From the NCBI GenBank assembly GCA_001600695.1, contig BCKQ01000002.1, positions 1,685,340-1,749,339 of the forward strand: 64,000 bases of DNA, written 5' to 3'. This document shows, one piece after another, positions 45,241 through 54,719 of this stretch. The notes below the pieces were generated by a model, which saw only the letters and a program-made list of their open reading frames with translations, did no database searches and was not told where the DNA came from. The translations under genes were made by a program, and so were the position numbers. The DNA comes from Ascoidea asiatica. Taxonomy: Eukaryota; Ascomycota; Saccharomycetes; Ascoideales; Ascoideaceae. Numbering within the stretch: position 1 is the first letter of the stretch; each line of letters opens with the position of its first letter.

Positions 45241-45793
45241 CAAAAGGGCTAGGATTTGAATTAAATAATTGATCATTTAAATCAGTTCCATAATTATTTA
45301 ACATATTTTCTTGAATACCAGAATCTAATAATTTATCAACCATAATATATCTATTAATTAAATTATTTTGAAATTGATAAAATTTTTTAATTTTTTTATT
45401 ATTTTTTTTTAAATTTTTTAAAAAAATTTCATCTTTATAATAATTATTCCAATTTTTTAAAGGTCTTGAAGTTTTATTACCAATTAACCTTTTTGGTCTC
45501 ATATCAATTAAATTTTGAAATCTAGAAAAATTAATTTCTGCAAATTCATTAATATTATTATTTGAATTTAAATTTTCTTCACTTAAACTACATGATCTAC
45601 CACCAGAAGATATTGCACCAAGAGAAATTGAATTCATTAATGAAAATGATGCTCTACTTGGTCTTCTTTCTTGTTCATGATAATCAATTGTATTCAGAGT
45701 ATGACTTCTTTTGATTATTGGATTTGAAGAATGAAGTCTTGATGGATCTGAATTTAAAGATGAAATTAATGGTGTATTCTCATTTACAGTCAT
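44213..45793 (-). CDS. Cation diffusion facilitator, Mn-CDF type
   Basis: 526 residues. A disordered N-terminal region (about 1-230, with an Asn run at 186-199) is followed by six predicted membrane helices (about 235-425) and a C-terminal cytoplasmic metallochaperone-like domain. The two metal-site motifs are both DxxxD: DSCLD at 273-277 in helix 2 and DALTD at 377-381 in helix 5. The all-Asp site, rather than His-containing motifs, is characteristic of the Mn group of CDF proteins (plant MTP8-11 type and fungal relatives). YPIGRSRLEPIG at 298-309 is the loop signature of that group. The likely role is proton-coupled efflux of Mn2+, and possibly Fe2+, into an organelle. S. cerevisiae has no close ortholog known to me. 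Confidence 0.88.
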
Positions 45794-46114
45794 TTTTTTA
45801 TTTTTTTATTTTATTTTATTATTTTATTATTTCTAATTGAATTACCTTTTTTGTCTTATGAATTATTTTCTAAACTATTTTTCTAATACTATTTAAATCT
45901 TAGTTGTTGAAACATTTTCTGATAAAAGATAGGAAATGGAAAATAGAAAATGGAAATAGTCTTTATCCTTCGGAATCTCTTAGGTTAAGTTATTGCACTG
46001 CACTGTATTCAAGGGTGCTTGACAAGCAAGTAAATCAACCGCTGACAATCTCAAATATTCAAATATTCCCCGGGGCAGTGACTGCACAAACAAACAGCAG
46101 CACAAGGAACCGCA

Positions 46115-46124
46115 GTCATGTGAC
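46115..46124. promoter_or_regulatory. Cbf1-like GTCATGTGAC
   Basis: In the GC-richer island (about 46060-46270) upstream of the CDF transporter and downstream of MRPL37, close to a GCGGAAA element. It is the same ten-mer as at 15250 and 48675. Confidence 0.42.
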
Positions 46125-46338
46125 AACGGCCGGGGCAGAACATCCTCAGACAACTCCGCACTGCGGAAATGATAGATCCAGTACTTTGGGTCAGTGCTTT
46201 CTCGAGGGTGATGCTGCTGGCGATGGTGATTCAGCTGCTGGTGCTGACACAAAGAGACAAGCAGAAGAAGCAGAAGAAGCAGAAGAAAGAGAAGAAAACA
46301 CTTATTTAACATAGAATTGAATACTTTCTATTATCATT

Positions 46339-46348
46339 TATTTACATG
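46339..46348 (-). promoter_or_regulatory. Puf3 recognition element CATGTAAATA in the MRPL37 3' UTR
   Basis: The minus strand reads C-A-TGTAAATA about 100 nt after the MRPL37 stop. It is a perfect consensus match on the sense strand of a mitoribosomal mRNA and identical in sequence to the element after RSM27. Confidence 0.68.
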
Positions 46349-46445
46349 TTATTGACTACCATTATACAATTATGAGATTTGATACTATTATTATTAATAA
46401 AGTTAAGTTGAGATTAAATCTTATTATTTGTATAATGAAATTTGA

Positions 46446-46814
46446 TTATTTCATCTTAGCTAAGAAATTATTACCTTTTATTTTTTTAACATTGTTTTTT
46501 CTTAATAATTTTTTTCTTAATTTTATTGGATCTTTACTTAATTCTTCTTCTTGTTTGTTAGAATCTAATAAACTCCATAACCATTCAGGATATTCATTAT
46601 CTTCTAAAGCAATAGGTTCATCTCCAGATTTATTTATTTTTAAATTCAATACTGTTCCTGCAACACATGATGACTTCATATTATTAATTGGCTTTTTATC
46701 TATATTTGATACTTTTTCATTATAAATTTTAAAAGATTGTGAAAATTTTCTTTTTTGATAATTTAATATATTCAATTTTTCTATTCTTATACTTTTTGTA
46801 AATGATTTAAACAT
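46446..46814 (-). CDS. MRPL37: Mitochondrial large ribosomal subunit protein mL54 (Mrpl37)
   Basis: 122 residues. A basic N-terminal presequence (MFKSFTKSIRIEKLNILN, then KRKFSQSF) is followed by the mL54 core SSCVAGTVLNLKINKSGDEP and DNEYPEWLWSLLD. The Lys/Arg-rich tail has RKKLLRKNNVKKIKG. The SSC-GT-LNL block and EYPEWLW are the family signature. The product is part of the mitoribosomal large subunit. A shadow ORF on the plus strand over the same bases is rejected. Its 3' flank carries a Puf3 element. Confidence 0.92.
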   Translation of the reverse strand: MFKSFTKSIRIEKLNILNYQKRKFSQSFKIYNEKVSNIDKKPINNMKSSCVAGTVLNLKINKSGDEPIALEDNEYPEWLWSLLDSNKQEEELSKDPIKLRKKLLRKNNVKKIKGNNFLAKMK

Positions 46815-47185
46815 TGTAATTATGATTATATTTAAATATTTTTATTTTCCTTTATAATCCTATTATGATATTAATTCTATATTATTTTAATCTCAAGATT
46901 CAATTCTATATAAAATAATTGAGTTAAATTGAATTAATTCACCAATTTTCTTTTTTCAATTTTCAATTTTCAATTTTCTCACTGTTTAGTTTTTAAACTC
47001 TTTATTCAAAACCGCGCAATGCATTATGTGTAAAGATCAATGCGTTCACATTTTACATAAGCGCGTCCCATTCTTTAAGATAATTGAAGATAATCTGAAT
47101 TATTAAAGAAATATTAACTAAAAATATTGTATATTAATAAAAATAAAATAAAAATTATATCTACTTAAATTTAACAAACACAAAC

Positions 47186-48244
47186 TTATAGTTTAAAATT
47201 ATTTACTTTCTTAAAAAGTAAATCAGTTGCTGCATTTGACCATCCAAATCCAGATTGATATCCATATCCACCATGTCCATAATTTGATATTAAAATTTTA
47301 TTTTCTGGTAAAATTTCTTTTTCAATTCTTGGTCCACCATGTCTATAAGGTCTTAAACCTGCTGCAACTCTTTTAATTTCTAAATCTTCAATTTTATTAC
47401 CATTTAAATTTTCTTTTAAAATCTTTGGTAATAATTTTATTGTTCTTTTTAAAATATCTTCAGTTTCTTCACCAAATGTATCTCCTGTCCAATTATCTTT
47501 TTGTATAAATCCTCCTAAAACTAATGAATCATTTGAATATGGTCTTGGAATTATATATGTTGCAGAATTTATACCCCATCTAACACAATTTTCTTTAATA
47601 TGTGGTGCTTTAATAACAACAACTTGTCCTCTACCAGGATAAACATTAAAATCTTTAACTAATTCTCTTGCTCCAATACCTGAACAATTAAAAACAATTT
47701 TAATATCATTATTAAAATATGCTTGAGAAATATGTGTTAATTTTTTTTTAATAAATTTAACATTTTTTGATTTCATATAATTTGTCATTTTTTTTAAAAA
47801 AATTGGACAATTAAAATTCCAAGTTATATAAGATATACCAAATTTAATTTTTGATTCATTTTTTAAATTTAATTCTTCTTTTGATAAAATTTTAAAATCT
47901 TTTAAATAACTTTTAAGTGAATTTAATTTAATTTCATTTGGTTTAAAATCCCAAAATTCAGTCATTGGAAACATATCTAAACCTGAATTTTTTGATCCAC
48001 CTAAAATTTTTTGAATTTTAAATAAATTTAAATATGTAAATTTATCCATTTTTAAAGTTAATGGATCTGAAGGAGAAATTGCACAAAAATTACCTCCTGC
48101 CCATGGTGATGTATAATAAGTTGATTGATCATCAGAAAAATATTCTGCAATAACTGTAATATCTTTAATACCTTTTTCAAGTAATGAAAAAACTGTATAT
48201 AAACCAATAATTCCAGCACCTATAACTACAACTTTTTCACCCAT
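47186..48244 (-). CDS. D-amino-acid oxidase (FAD-dependent)
   Basis: 352 residues, the usual length. The FAD dinucleotide-binding motif VVVIGAGIIGLYT is at residues 5-17. It is followed by YYTSPWAGGNF, then FNCSGIGARELV, PGRGQVVVIKAP, TYIIPRPY and the C-terminal GLRPYRHGGPR and NYGHGGYGYQSGFGWS, which form the substrate and FAD site. The family deaminates D-amino acids to 2-oxo acids, ammonia and H2O2, normally inside peroxisomes. The C-terminus is -FKL, not a canonical [SAC][KR]L peroxisomal signal. D-amino-acid versus D-aspartate specificity cannot be decided here. It is on the same strand as the OCD-like and cysteine-synthase-like genes that follow upstream of it. Confidence 0.93.
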   Translation of the reverse strand: MGEKVVVIGAGIIGLYTVFSLLEKGIKDITVIAEYFSDDQSTYYTSPWAGGNFCAISPSDPLTLKMDKFTYLNLFKIQKILGGSKNSGLDMFPMTEFWDFKPNEIKLNSLKSYLKDFKILSKEELNLKNESKIKFGISYITWNFNCPIFLKKMTNYMKSKNVKFIKKKLTHISQAYFNNDIKIVFNCSGIGARELVKDFNVYPGRGQVVVIKAPHIKENCVRWGINSATYIIPRPYSNDSLVLGGFIQKDNWTGDTFGEETEDILKRTIKLLPKILKENLNGNKIEDLEIKRVAAGLRPYRHGGPRIEKEILPENKILISNYGHGGYGYQSGFGWSNAATDLLFKKVNNFKL

Positions 48245-49124
48245 TTTATTTCCCTATAATATTATTGTTAAAAGAACCAAATATGAAAGAATCAAAGAAT
48301 ATTCATTCTTTTTAAATATTAATATAATAATATATCCTCATTATATTTCTGCTGAATGATAAATAAAAAAAAAGAAATTTATTATTGAGGGATAAATTAT
48401 TAAAAAAAAAATCGAAAATTTCGACCTATGATTATGAAAATTAATAGAATAACTATAATATCGAACCATTATTTCAGGAATAATATATCCATCAGTGAAT
48501 AATATGATTTATTCAGATCCTAGATAAAAGATAAAGACTACTTTATCTATTGATTAATTAAAATGTCTGCTATTCTAATTCCTATTTTAGATTTTAATCA
48601 AAGCGTATCCATTTCCATATTCAGAGATAATCAAAAAATTAAATAATCAAAAAGTGTAACGTTACCCCGGAAGTGTCATGTGACCTCTACACCCTGAACA
48701 CCGTTATTTGAATGCTGAAAAGTACAGCTGTTTTTTTTTGATTGGGTATCAGGGTTTAAAACACCAGCCACGAATGGGTCACTGAAAGTTCATTGAAACA
48801 CAAAACCAAACATTTTGATTTGAGGAGGCGTTCGAGTTCCGTAATTAAGAAAAAACCCTCAATTTTATTCACTGTATAAAAAAGTCCTAAGCTGCATAAG
48901 ACTATTTGCATACCGAGACTCACTTTACTGTACAGTGTTTAGGTACTATTTTACAAGTTCCATGATTTTGGTCTTTGAAATTCAAAAAGAAGGAATTTTA
49001 CAATAAGAAGTTATAGGCTTTTATTCTAGACAAGGAAACAAGAACAAAGAAAAAGAAGCATTAAATAATGTTATTGTAAAATATATTTATATAAATTGAA
49101 TAAAAGAAATATTTGATTTTTTTA
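48245..49124. other. D-amino-acid oxidase promoter region
   Basis: 880 bp without a gene. The part near the oxidase is AT-rich. A GC-richer island at about 48655-48850 carries CCGGAAGTGTCATGTGACC, which combines a CGGAA element with the E-box. Confidence 0.6.
48675..48684. promoter_or_regulatory. Cbf1-like GTCATGTGAC upstream of D-amino-acid oxidase
   Basis: An extended E-box about 430 bp upstream of the oxidase start, immediately next to a CCGGAA element. It is the third exact copy of this ten-mer in the window. Confidence 0.42.
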
Positions 49125-50234
49125 TTAAAAATCGGATAATTCATGACCAAAATTTAAAGAATTAGATTTTTTATATAAAGTAACTGAAGCCGCAACATCC
49201 ATAATACTCATTCCTACTAATTTACTTAAAATAATTTTTGGATAACCAAAATATTCAATTAAATTTTTATTAATATTATTTGATGAATAAATTTCACCAA
49301 TTTCAATTAATTGATTTGGTAAAACTTTAGAAGATATTAATTCACCAGATTCTTTTAAACAAAATTCTTTACTATCAACAATAATTTTATTTAATTTTGA
49401 ATTTTGAATATTATATTTAATTAAATCTTTATCACATTCTAACATATAAGGTTTATATGAACCAATTAAACCAATATATCTTATTGGAGAATTTTTTTCA
49501 TAATTTATCATTTTATTTAAAATTATTGGTTTTATTGAAGGTGTACAACCAAATATAAATAAACTTTCATTAATCATTTTAGAAATATTATTAAAATTAT
49601 TTATAATATCTAAAATTTCACAATTAAATATAATTTCAATATTATTATTAATTTTATTTAAATCTTTTGATAAATTTATAATAAATTTTTTTGAATTATC
49701 TAAATTTCTATTAATTATATTAATTTTATTAAAAAAACCAGGATATAATTTTATTAATAAAAAAATATGCCAATAACTTTGTAAACCAACACCAAAAGAA
49801 GTTATAGATCTTAATTCATTATTAATTTTAATATTATATTCAATCATATTATTAAATAATCTTTGAATAATTATTGAATTACTTAAAGCAGTTCTAAAAG
49901 CTGTTAAAACTCTTGCATTTATTAAACAATTTAAATTACCATTAATTGAATCAATTACAAGATTAATACCATTAAAACCATGTTTTGAACCTGTTAAAAT
50001 TTTTATACCTAAATTTGTTTTATTTAATTTACTTGGCATAAATAAATATGTACTATCACCAGTTTTTAAATCATTTGGTCTTTTTTCTTCCATTATTATA
50101 CGTTTGGGTATCATTGATTTATCTTTTGAATAATCAATTAATGAATCAATTAAACATTTTTGAAAATCTTTTAAATCTGATTGTGATATAGATTTAAGAT
50201 AATCATCAACAAGTTTATCACTAATTACTTTCAT
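49125..50234 (-). CDS. Ornithine cyclodeaminase / mu-crystallin family protein
   Basis: 369 residues from the Met of MKVISDKLV; an upstream in-frame ATG at 50303 would add 23 mostly hydrophobic residues. Family features are the N-terminal VISDKLVDDYL, substrate-side blocks LGIKILTG and LINARVLTAFRTALSN, the Rossmann-type SFGVGLQSYWHIFLL (GxGxQ), and the distal YIGLIGSYKPYMLECD and KIIVDSKE. Members bind NAD(P) and act on amino acids or imines, for example ornithine cyclodeaminase, ketimine reductase and SbnB. S. cerevisiae has an uncharacterised member, YGL159W, which this resembles in length. The substrate is unknown. The start lies 348 bp from the stop of the cysteine-synthase-like gene, both on the minus strand. 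Confidence 0.85.
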   Translation of the reverse strand: MKVISDKLVDDYLKSISQSDLKDFQKCLIDSLIDYSKDKSMIPKRIIMEEKRPNDLKTGDSTYLFMPSKLNKTNLGIKILTGSKHGFNGINLVIDSINGNLNCLINARVLTAFRTALSNSIIIQRLFNNMIEYNIKINNELRSITSFGVGLQSYWHIFLLIKLYPGFFNKINIINRNLDNSKKFIINLSKDLNKINNNIEIIFNCEILDIINNFNNISKMINESLFIFGCTPSIKPIILNKMINYEKNSPIRYIGLIGSYKPYMLECDKDLIKYNIQNSKLNKIIVDSKEFCLKESGELISSKVLPNQLIEIGEIYSSNNINKNLIEYFGYPKIILSKLVGMSIMDVAASVTLYKKSNSLNFGHELSDF

Positions 50235-50581
50235 TATTTTAATAATAAAAAGTAATTGTTTCTTCAGTTGAATATAAATATAATTTATGAATTTTATATT
50301 CATAAATAATTGTAATCTTGTTACAGTTCAGTTACTCTTTGACTTAAATCACCCATTGAAGAAACAAGGTCCGGAAAAAGAAGGTTCATTGGTTCGAATT
50401 AGTCGATCCATCAGACCCACACCACTGGGTTTCTGGAATTGAAGAACTACGAGGCTCGGTGACACTAAAGAGGAAATAACAATTGTATGTGGCGCATGCA
50501 CACAAAAATGTGTTTTAAAAGAAGAAGAATAAAGTGAGGTGATTGATTGTATTTAACATGTTTGAATAACTAACTGAGAAA
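50235..50581. other. Spacer between MCY1 stop and the OCD-like start
   Basis: 347 bp with a GC-richer core at about 50360-50510 that includes GTCCGGAAAAAG. It is short enough to be the OCD-like gene's promoter plus the MCY1 3' UTR. No tRNA was supported, although GGTTCGAAT at about 50389 resembles a B box. Confidence 0.55.
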
Positions 50582-51700
50582 TCACCCAAGAGTTATGTAC
50601 TTGGTTAAGTTCTTTGGAATGCATTCCAACAATCCTTTGGATTCTAACCATTTCTTAGAAAAAAGTCTATCTGAATATTTATGAGCAGAATCTGCTAAGA
50701 TTGTAACAACATTGGATCCTTCTGGTAATTTTAAAGCAAGTTTTACAGCTCCTACAACATTTAATGCTGATGTACCTCCTATAAACAATCCTTCATTATC
50801 TAATAATCTATAAAGCATAATAATAGATTCTGAATCTGGAATTTTTAATGCATCATCAATTATTTCAATATCTTGTTTTAAATTATTTGTTATTCTACCT
50901 TGTCCAATACCTTCTGTAAATGATGATCCTGAATTATCTAAAGATTTTCCATTTGATTTAATATATGAATAAATACATGATCCAGGTGGATCTGCAATAT
51001 AAATTTTAGTTTTACCATTTGAAATTTCTTTAAGATATCTTGAAATACCTGCAAATGTACCTCCAGTACCTGTTGAACATGTAAATCCATCAACTTTACC
51101 ATTTAATTGTGCCCATATTTCAGGTCCTGTAGTTTCAATATGTGCTTGTCTATTTGATAAATTATCAAATTGATTTGTCCAAACTGAATTTTTTAAAGAT
51201 TCTGCATGCCTTTTAGCTTGATGATTATAATTCATTGGATTTGAATATGGTACAACTGGAACTGGATTAACTTCAGCTCCTAATAATTTTAATAAACTTA
51301 TTTTTGATGGTGATTGAGTATTTGGCATATAAATTATACATTTATATCCTTTAGATCTACAAACATGTGCTAATCCAATACCTGTATTTCCTGCAGTTCC
51401 TTCAATAATTGTACCTCCATTTTTTATTAATCCTTTTTTCTCAGCATCTTCAATTATAAATTTTGCTGCTCTATCTTTTACTGATCCTCCTGGATTCATA
51501 TATTCTGCTTTTGCATAAATATTTCTACCTAATTCTTTTGAAAGATTTTTTAATCTAATTAATGGAGTATTTCCAATAGCTTCAACAAAATCTTTTGCAA
51601 CTAATGGAACAAATGGAGGTCTAATATCTCTATTAGATATAAATCTACGACATATAATTCTTGAAGATTTTTGAAACATAATTGAATTTTTAATCATCAT
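50582..51700 (-). CDS. MCY1: Cysteine-synthase-like PLP enzyme (Mcy1 type), mitochondrial
   Basis: 372 residues. The N-terminus ([20 protein letters not shown], then ISNRD) is basic and acid-poor, a mitochondrial targeting segment. The fold-type II PLP domain follows: [14 protein letters not shown], then the Schiff-base lysine at Lys75 in [10 protein letters not shown], the asparagine loop [13 protein letters not shown], and the phosphate-binding [25 protein letters not shown] and [13 protein letters not shown] come near the end. This is the cysteine synthase / cystathionine beta-synthase catalytic family without CBS regulatory domains. Yeast Mcy1 (YGR012W), a mitochondrial outer membrane protein, is the nearest relative I recognise. 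The actual beta-replacement substrate is unknown. The gene is divergent from the PRCC-family gene. Confidence 0.88.
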   Translation of the reverse strand: MMIKNSIMFQKSSRIICRRFISNRDIRPPFVPLVAKDFVEAIGNTPLIRLKNLSKELGRNIYAKAEYMNPGGSVKDRAAKFIIEDAEKKGLIKNGGTIIEGTAGNTGIGLAHVCRSKGYKCIIYMPNTQSPSKISLLKLLGAEVNPVPVVPYSNPMNYNHQAKRHAESLKNSVWTNQFDNLSNRQAHIETTGPEIWAQLNGKVDGFTCSTGTGGTFAGISRYLKEISNGKTKIYIADPPGSCIYSYIKSNGKSLDNSGSSFTEGIGQGRITNNLKQDIEIIDDALKIPDSESIIMLYRLLDNEGLFIGGTSALNVVGAVKLALKLPEGSNVVTILADSAHKYSDRLFSKKWLESKGLLECIPKNLTKYITLG

Positions 51701-52003
51701 GGAAAAATAAAAAAAAAAATACTTTTCAATTCGAAATTCTTATCCAATTTCATTTAACATCATTAAATTTATAATCTTTTAAAAAAAATCCATTTTATTT
51801 TATTTAATCCTTCAAAAAATCAGTGATTGGCTATTTGAAATGCATTTCACATCCAACATTCATCGAAAATTACACCTTAAATTTTTTTTTTTTATTGCAA
51901 CTTTCAAGATTATTCGCTTTTAAGTTATTAAAGAAAGAAATATTAAGTAAATATTTTAAAAAATATCACTTTAAAAAGATTATAAGTCAATTTATTGAAT
52001 ATC

Positions 52004-52951
52004 ATGGATGCTTTAAGGAGTTATACTTCAGATTCAAATTCTGATAATGATTCAGATACAGATTCTACATATTCTGTCCATGTCTTAGAAAATAAAAATG
52101 AAATACAAAATTTAAAAACTCCTCCTTCCAGTTTATTAAAGGTGAATATGAATAATAATAGAACTACATTCTCAAAAGTTTTAGGAAAAGGAATTAAAAA
52201 TAATTTCAATGGCTCTGAAGTTTTAAATGAATATAATGGACAATCAATAGAAACAAATAAAACAATAACTTCATTTCTTCCAGTAGCAGTTACTAGAAAA
52301 ACTTTGAATAAGTCAAATAATAACGCTAAGTCAAATAAAAGTAATAAAAGTAATAAAAGTAATAAAATTAATAAAGTAACAAAATTAAAAAACATTAATA
52401 AAGATAAGGTCTCTAATCAAAATGTACAAAAAATTTTTAACTTTAATGAAAAAAATATCAAAAAAATTGAAAATATTAATTTAAATTTATTTTCTAGAAT
52501 CAGAAATAATGAAAATACAAACAAAAATAATTTAAATAGTACAGAATATGAAATTAAATCTATTTTTTCAAATAAAGATATTTATACAATATATAATGAT
52601 AAAAAAACCAATAGCAATAATGATAATAATAATAATAATGAAGAAAAAAAAACCAGATTAAGTAAATACGAAGAGAAAATAAGGAAAAGAGAAGAAACTG
52701 AAATAAAAAAAGATTTAAAGAATTATGAAAATATGATTGAATTTAATATGGATGAATTTTATGCCAAAAACATGGAATTATCTAAAAAAGGTGACTTAAA
52801 TGAAAATTCTTCAATAAATTTGAATACAAAATTTAACGCAAATGGTAAAAATCAATTATCTTCACTTATAAAAGTAGCAAATGATAATATTGGTATAATG
52901 GAAAAAAAATTTGAAAAAGAAAAATTAATGAAAGAAATTAAAAAAATTTAA
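52004..52951 (+). CDS. PRCC-family (MAD2L2-interacting-domain) protein, possible splicing factor
   Basis: 315 residues from the ATG at 52004; the reading frame upstream reaches only a TTG. The N-terminus MDALRSYTSDSNSDNDSDTD is an acidic Ser/Asp opening typical of PRCC and several spliceosomal proteins. The middle is Asn/Lys-rich. The C-terminal 100 residues contain FNMDEFYAKNMELSKKGDLN, then NGKNQLSSLIKVANDNIGIM and a Lys-rich end. An N-M-D-x-x-Y-x-x-N helix and an xQLSSLIxxAxxN helix occur in that order at the C-terminus of fungal PRCC homologs. PRCC proteins associate with the spliceosome. Assignment rests on this C-terminal pattern only. The gene converges on SAE2 with 58 bp between the stops. 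Confidence 0.62.
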   Translation: MDALRSYTSDSNSDNDSDTDSTYSVHVLENKNEIQNLKTPPSSLLKVNMNNNRTTFSKVLGKGIKNNFNGSEVLNEYNGQSIETNKTITSFLPVAVTRKTLNKSNNNAKSNKSNKSNKSNKINKVTKLKNINKDKVSNQNVQKIFNFNEKNIKKIENINLNLFSRIRNNENTNKNNLNSTEYEIKSIFSNKDIYTIYNDKKTNSNNDNNNNNEEKKTRLSKYEEKIRKREETEIKKDLKNYENMIEFNMDEFYAKNMELSKKGDLNENSSINLNTKFNANGKNQLSSLIKVANDNIGIMEKKFEKEKLMKEIKKI

Positions 52952-53009
52952 ATCCAAAATTTAAAATCCAATTACTTCTTTTTGAAAAAAGAAAAAAACA
53001 TGTTCTTCT

Positions 53010-54719
53010 TCAAAATTGTTTGGAATCAAAAGTAAAATTTCCACTTTTAACCACATCATTAAAATATTCATTTTTGAATATGAATATATTTGTTCCATCT
53101 AATTTAATTGCTTCTAAAAATCTTTCAATTGTTTTAGATTTTATCATTTCTTTAGATTTTTTTCTGTCAATTTGTATTTCTTGGGTACTTGGAAACTCGG
53201 TTCGATTAAATCCAGGAGGAGTTCCTTGAAAATTAAAATTATTATCTTTATGCCTAGAAGATTTTTGAATAAGTTCTTTGATGTTATTACTATCACATAA
53301 ATGATGGTGAGAGTTAAAATTATTATTATTATTATTAAAATTATTTTTTGAATCAGAAGTCCAAACTGGACCATCACTTTTTTTAATAGGTCCTGCAGTT
53401 TCATAAAATTTTTGACAAACTTTACAAAAATTACCTTGAAGTTTACTTCTATTTTCTTTACCCCTTATTACTTCTTGAAATGCAAAGGGTAAGTTTTGAT
53501 TTCTTGAAGGATTAGGTTTAAAATCTTCTAAAATCCAATTTCTTTTGGTTATTGGATTTTTTGTTAAATCTATTTTTTTATTTAAATCTATTTTTTTAGT
53601 TGAATAAAGTTTTTTAGTTAATTTTGTTTTTTTAATTGGAAAATTAGATATATCTAAGTTTAAGTTTTTATCTATTTCTTTTAAAGGCGAATCTTGTAAT
53701 AATATATTTATTGAATTTTCTTCCTCTTTAACTGAACTTAAGGTTTTAGTGGAATCTATTAAATGCTTATTTGGGCTAAAATGATATGATGAAAATATTT
53801 GGGTATCATTAGTATCACTATCATTATCATTATTTTCATTAAAAACTTCTTTATTATCACTGTTATAGTTTTCATTTTTAAGATTAATATCCCAATTTTC
53901 TTTATTATCATTATAATTATTTGAAAAATGAGTTTTATTCCAATCTGTAGTTAAAAGTGGCAATTCCTCTTTATAATTTTTTTCTTCATCCGTTTTCATT
54001 TCTGTTTGATTAGAAAATTTGTCATTATTTGAGAATAGTAATATATTTGGATCTTTATCGAATATTAAATCTTCCGAATTATTAATATTTTGTATTGAAT
54101 TAATTTTTAATTTTGATGAAGGTTGAGTTGAATTGAATGTCATTGAATCTTGTGACGAATTTAAAACATCAAAATCATCTTTTTCAATTCTTAAACTTTT
54201 TATTCTTTTTTGATGAGTATCATTATCATAATTAGAATTTGATTTTCTTTTGTAGTGTTTTTTCTTCTTTATATCTAAACTCGCAGGTGTCAACCGAATA
54301 TATTTAGATTGTTTTTTAAATTGAGACTTATAAAATTTTTTCTTTTTTTCTAAATTAATAATCTTTGAATTCAAATCTTCTATTTCCAATTTAGCTTTGT
54401 TTAAACTTATTTTGTAAAAATGTATGACTTTTGAAGCATTTTGAAAAAAATCTGATTTTTTTAAAATATTTATTATATCATCCTTTAACGTCGATTCTGT
54501 TTTCAACATTATTTGATTTAAATCCATATTATAATCCAGACAAATATCATCATTATGAATGATATCTATTTGTGATTTAACGCCATCATGAACACTGTCA
54601 TTATTCTCAGAATAACTTTTTGAATATATCTGTTCGTCTTCACTTTGACTCTCTCCCTCACTTTGACTGTCCAAGTCTATTATATCTGTCGTTGGCAACA
54701 CTGGAACTGAGCATTTCAT
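53010..54719 (-). CDS. SAE2: Sae2/CtIP/Ctp1 DNA-end resection factor
   Basis: 569 residues. An acidic N-terminus with DIIDLDSQSEGESQSEDE is followed by a coiled coil at about 88-140, the tetramerisation region of the family. The disordered middle has several SQ/TQ sites. The conserved C-terminal domain starts NWILEDFKPNPSRNQ, then AFQEVIRGKENRSKL, a zinc-type CKVC (Cys432, Cys435) with HHHLC at 471-475, and SRHK near 488-491, like the DNA-binding RHR motif of Ctp1. TPPGFNRTEFPSTQE follows, with Thr500 at the CDK site equivalent to Sae2 Ser267 and CtIP Thr847. The protein activates Mre11-Rad50 to cut near double-strand-break ends. It is longer and more CtIP-like than S. cerevisiae Sae2 (345 residues). 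Confidence 0.88.
   Translation of the reverse strand: MKCSVPVLPTTDIIDLDSQSEGESQSEDEQIYSKSYSENNDSVHDGVKSQIDIIHNDDICLDYNMDLNQIMLKTESTLKDDIINILKKSDFFQNASKVIHFYKISLNKAKLEIEDLNSKIINLEKKKKFYKSQFKKQSKYIRLTPASLDIKKKKHYKRKSNSNYDNDTHQKRIKSLRIEKDDFDVLNSSQDSMTFNSTQPSSKLKINSIQNINNSEDLIFDKDPNILLFSNNDKFSNQTEMKTDEEKNYKEELPLLTTDWNKTHFSNNYNDNKENWDINLKNENYNSDNKEVFNENNDNDSDTNDTQIFSSYHFSPNKHLIDSTKTLSSVKEEENSINILLQDSPLKEIDKNLNLDISNFPIKKTKLTKKLYSTKKIDLNKKIDLTKNPITKRNWILEDFKPNPSRNQNLPFAFQEVIRGKENRSKLQGNFCKVCQKFYETAGPIKKSDGPVWTSDSKNNFNNNNNNFNSHHHLCDSNNIKELIQKSSRHKDNNFNFQGTPPGFNRTEFPSTQEIQIDRKKSKEMIKSKTIERFLEAIKLDGTNIFIFKNEYFNDVVKSGNFTFDSKQF

Noticed and set aside
45904-46314. 136-residue plus-strand ORF (with an overlapping 110-residue minus ORF) upstream of the CDF transporter
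   Set aside because: It starts with TTG, lies in a GC-richer promoter island where stop codons are scarce on both strands, and ends in a GAA/GCA repeat; no family features.
50380-50415. Possible tRNA B box (GGTTCGAAT)
   Set aside because: Flanking bases do not form a T-stem, no A box or acceptor stem pairs, and it sits in a short promoter region.
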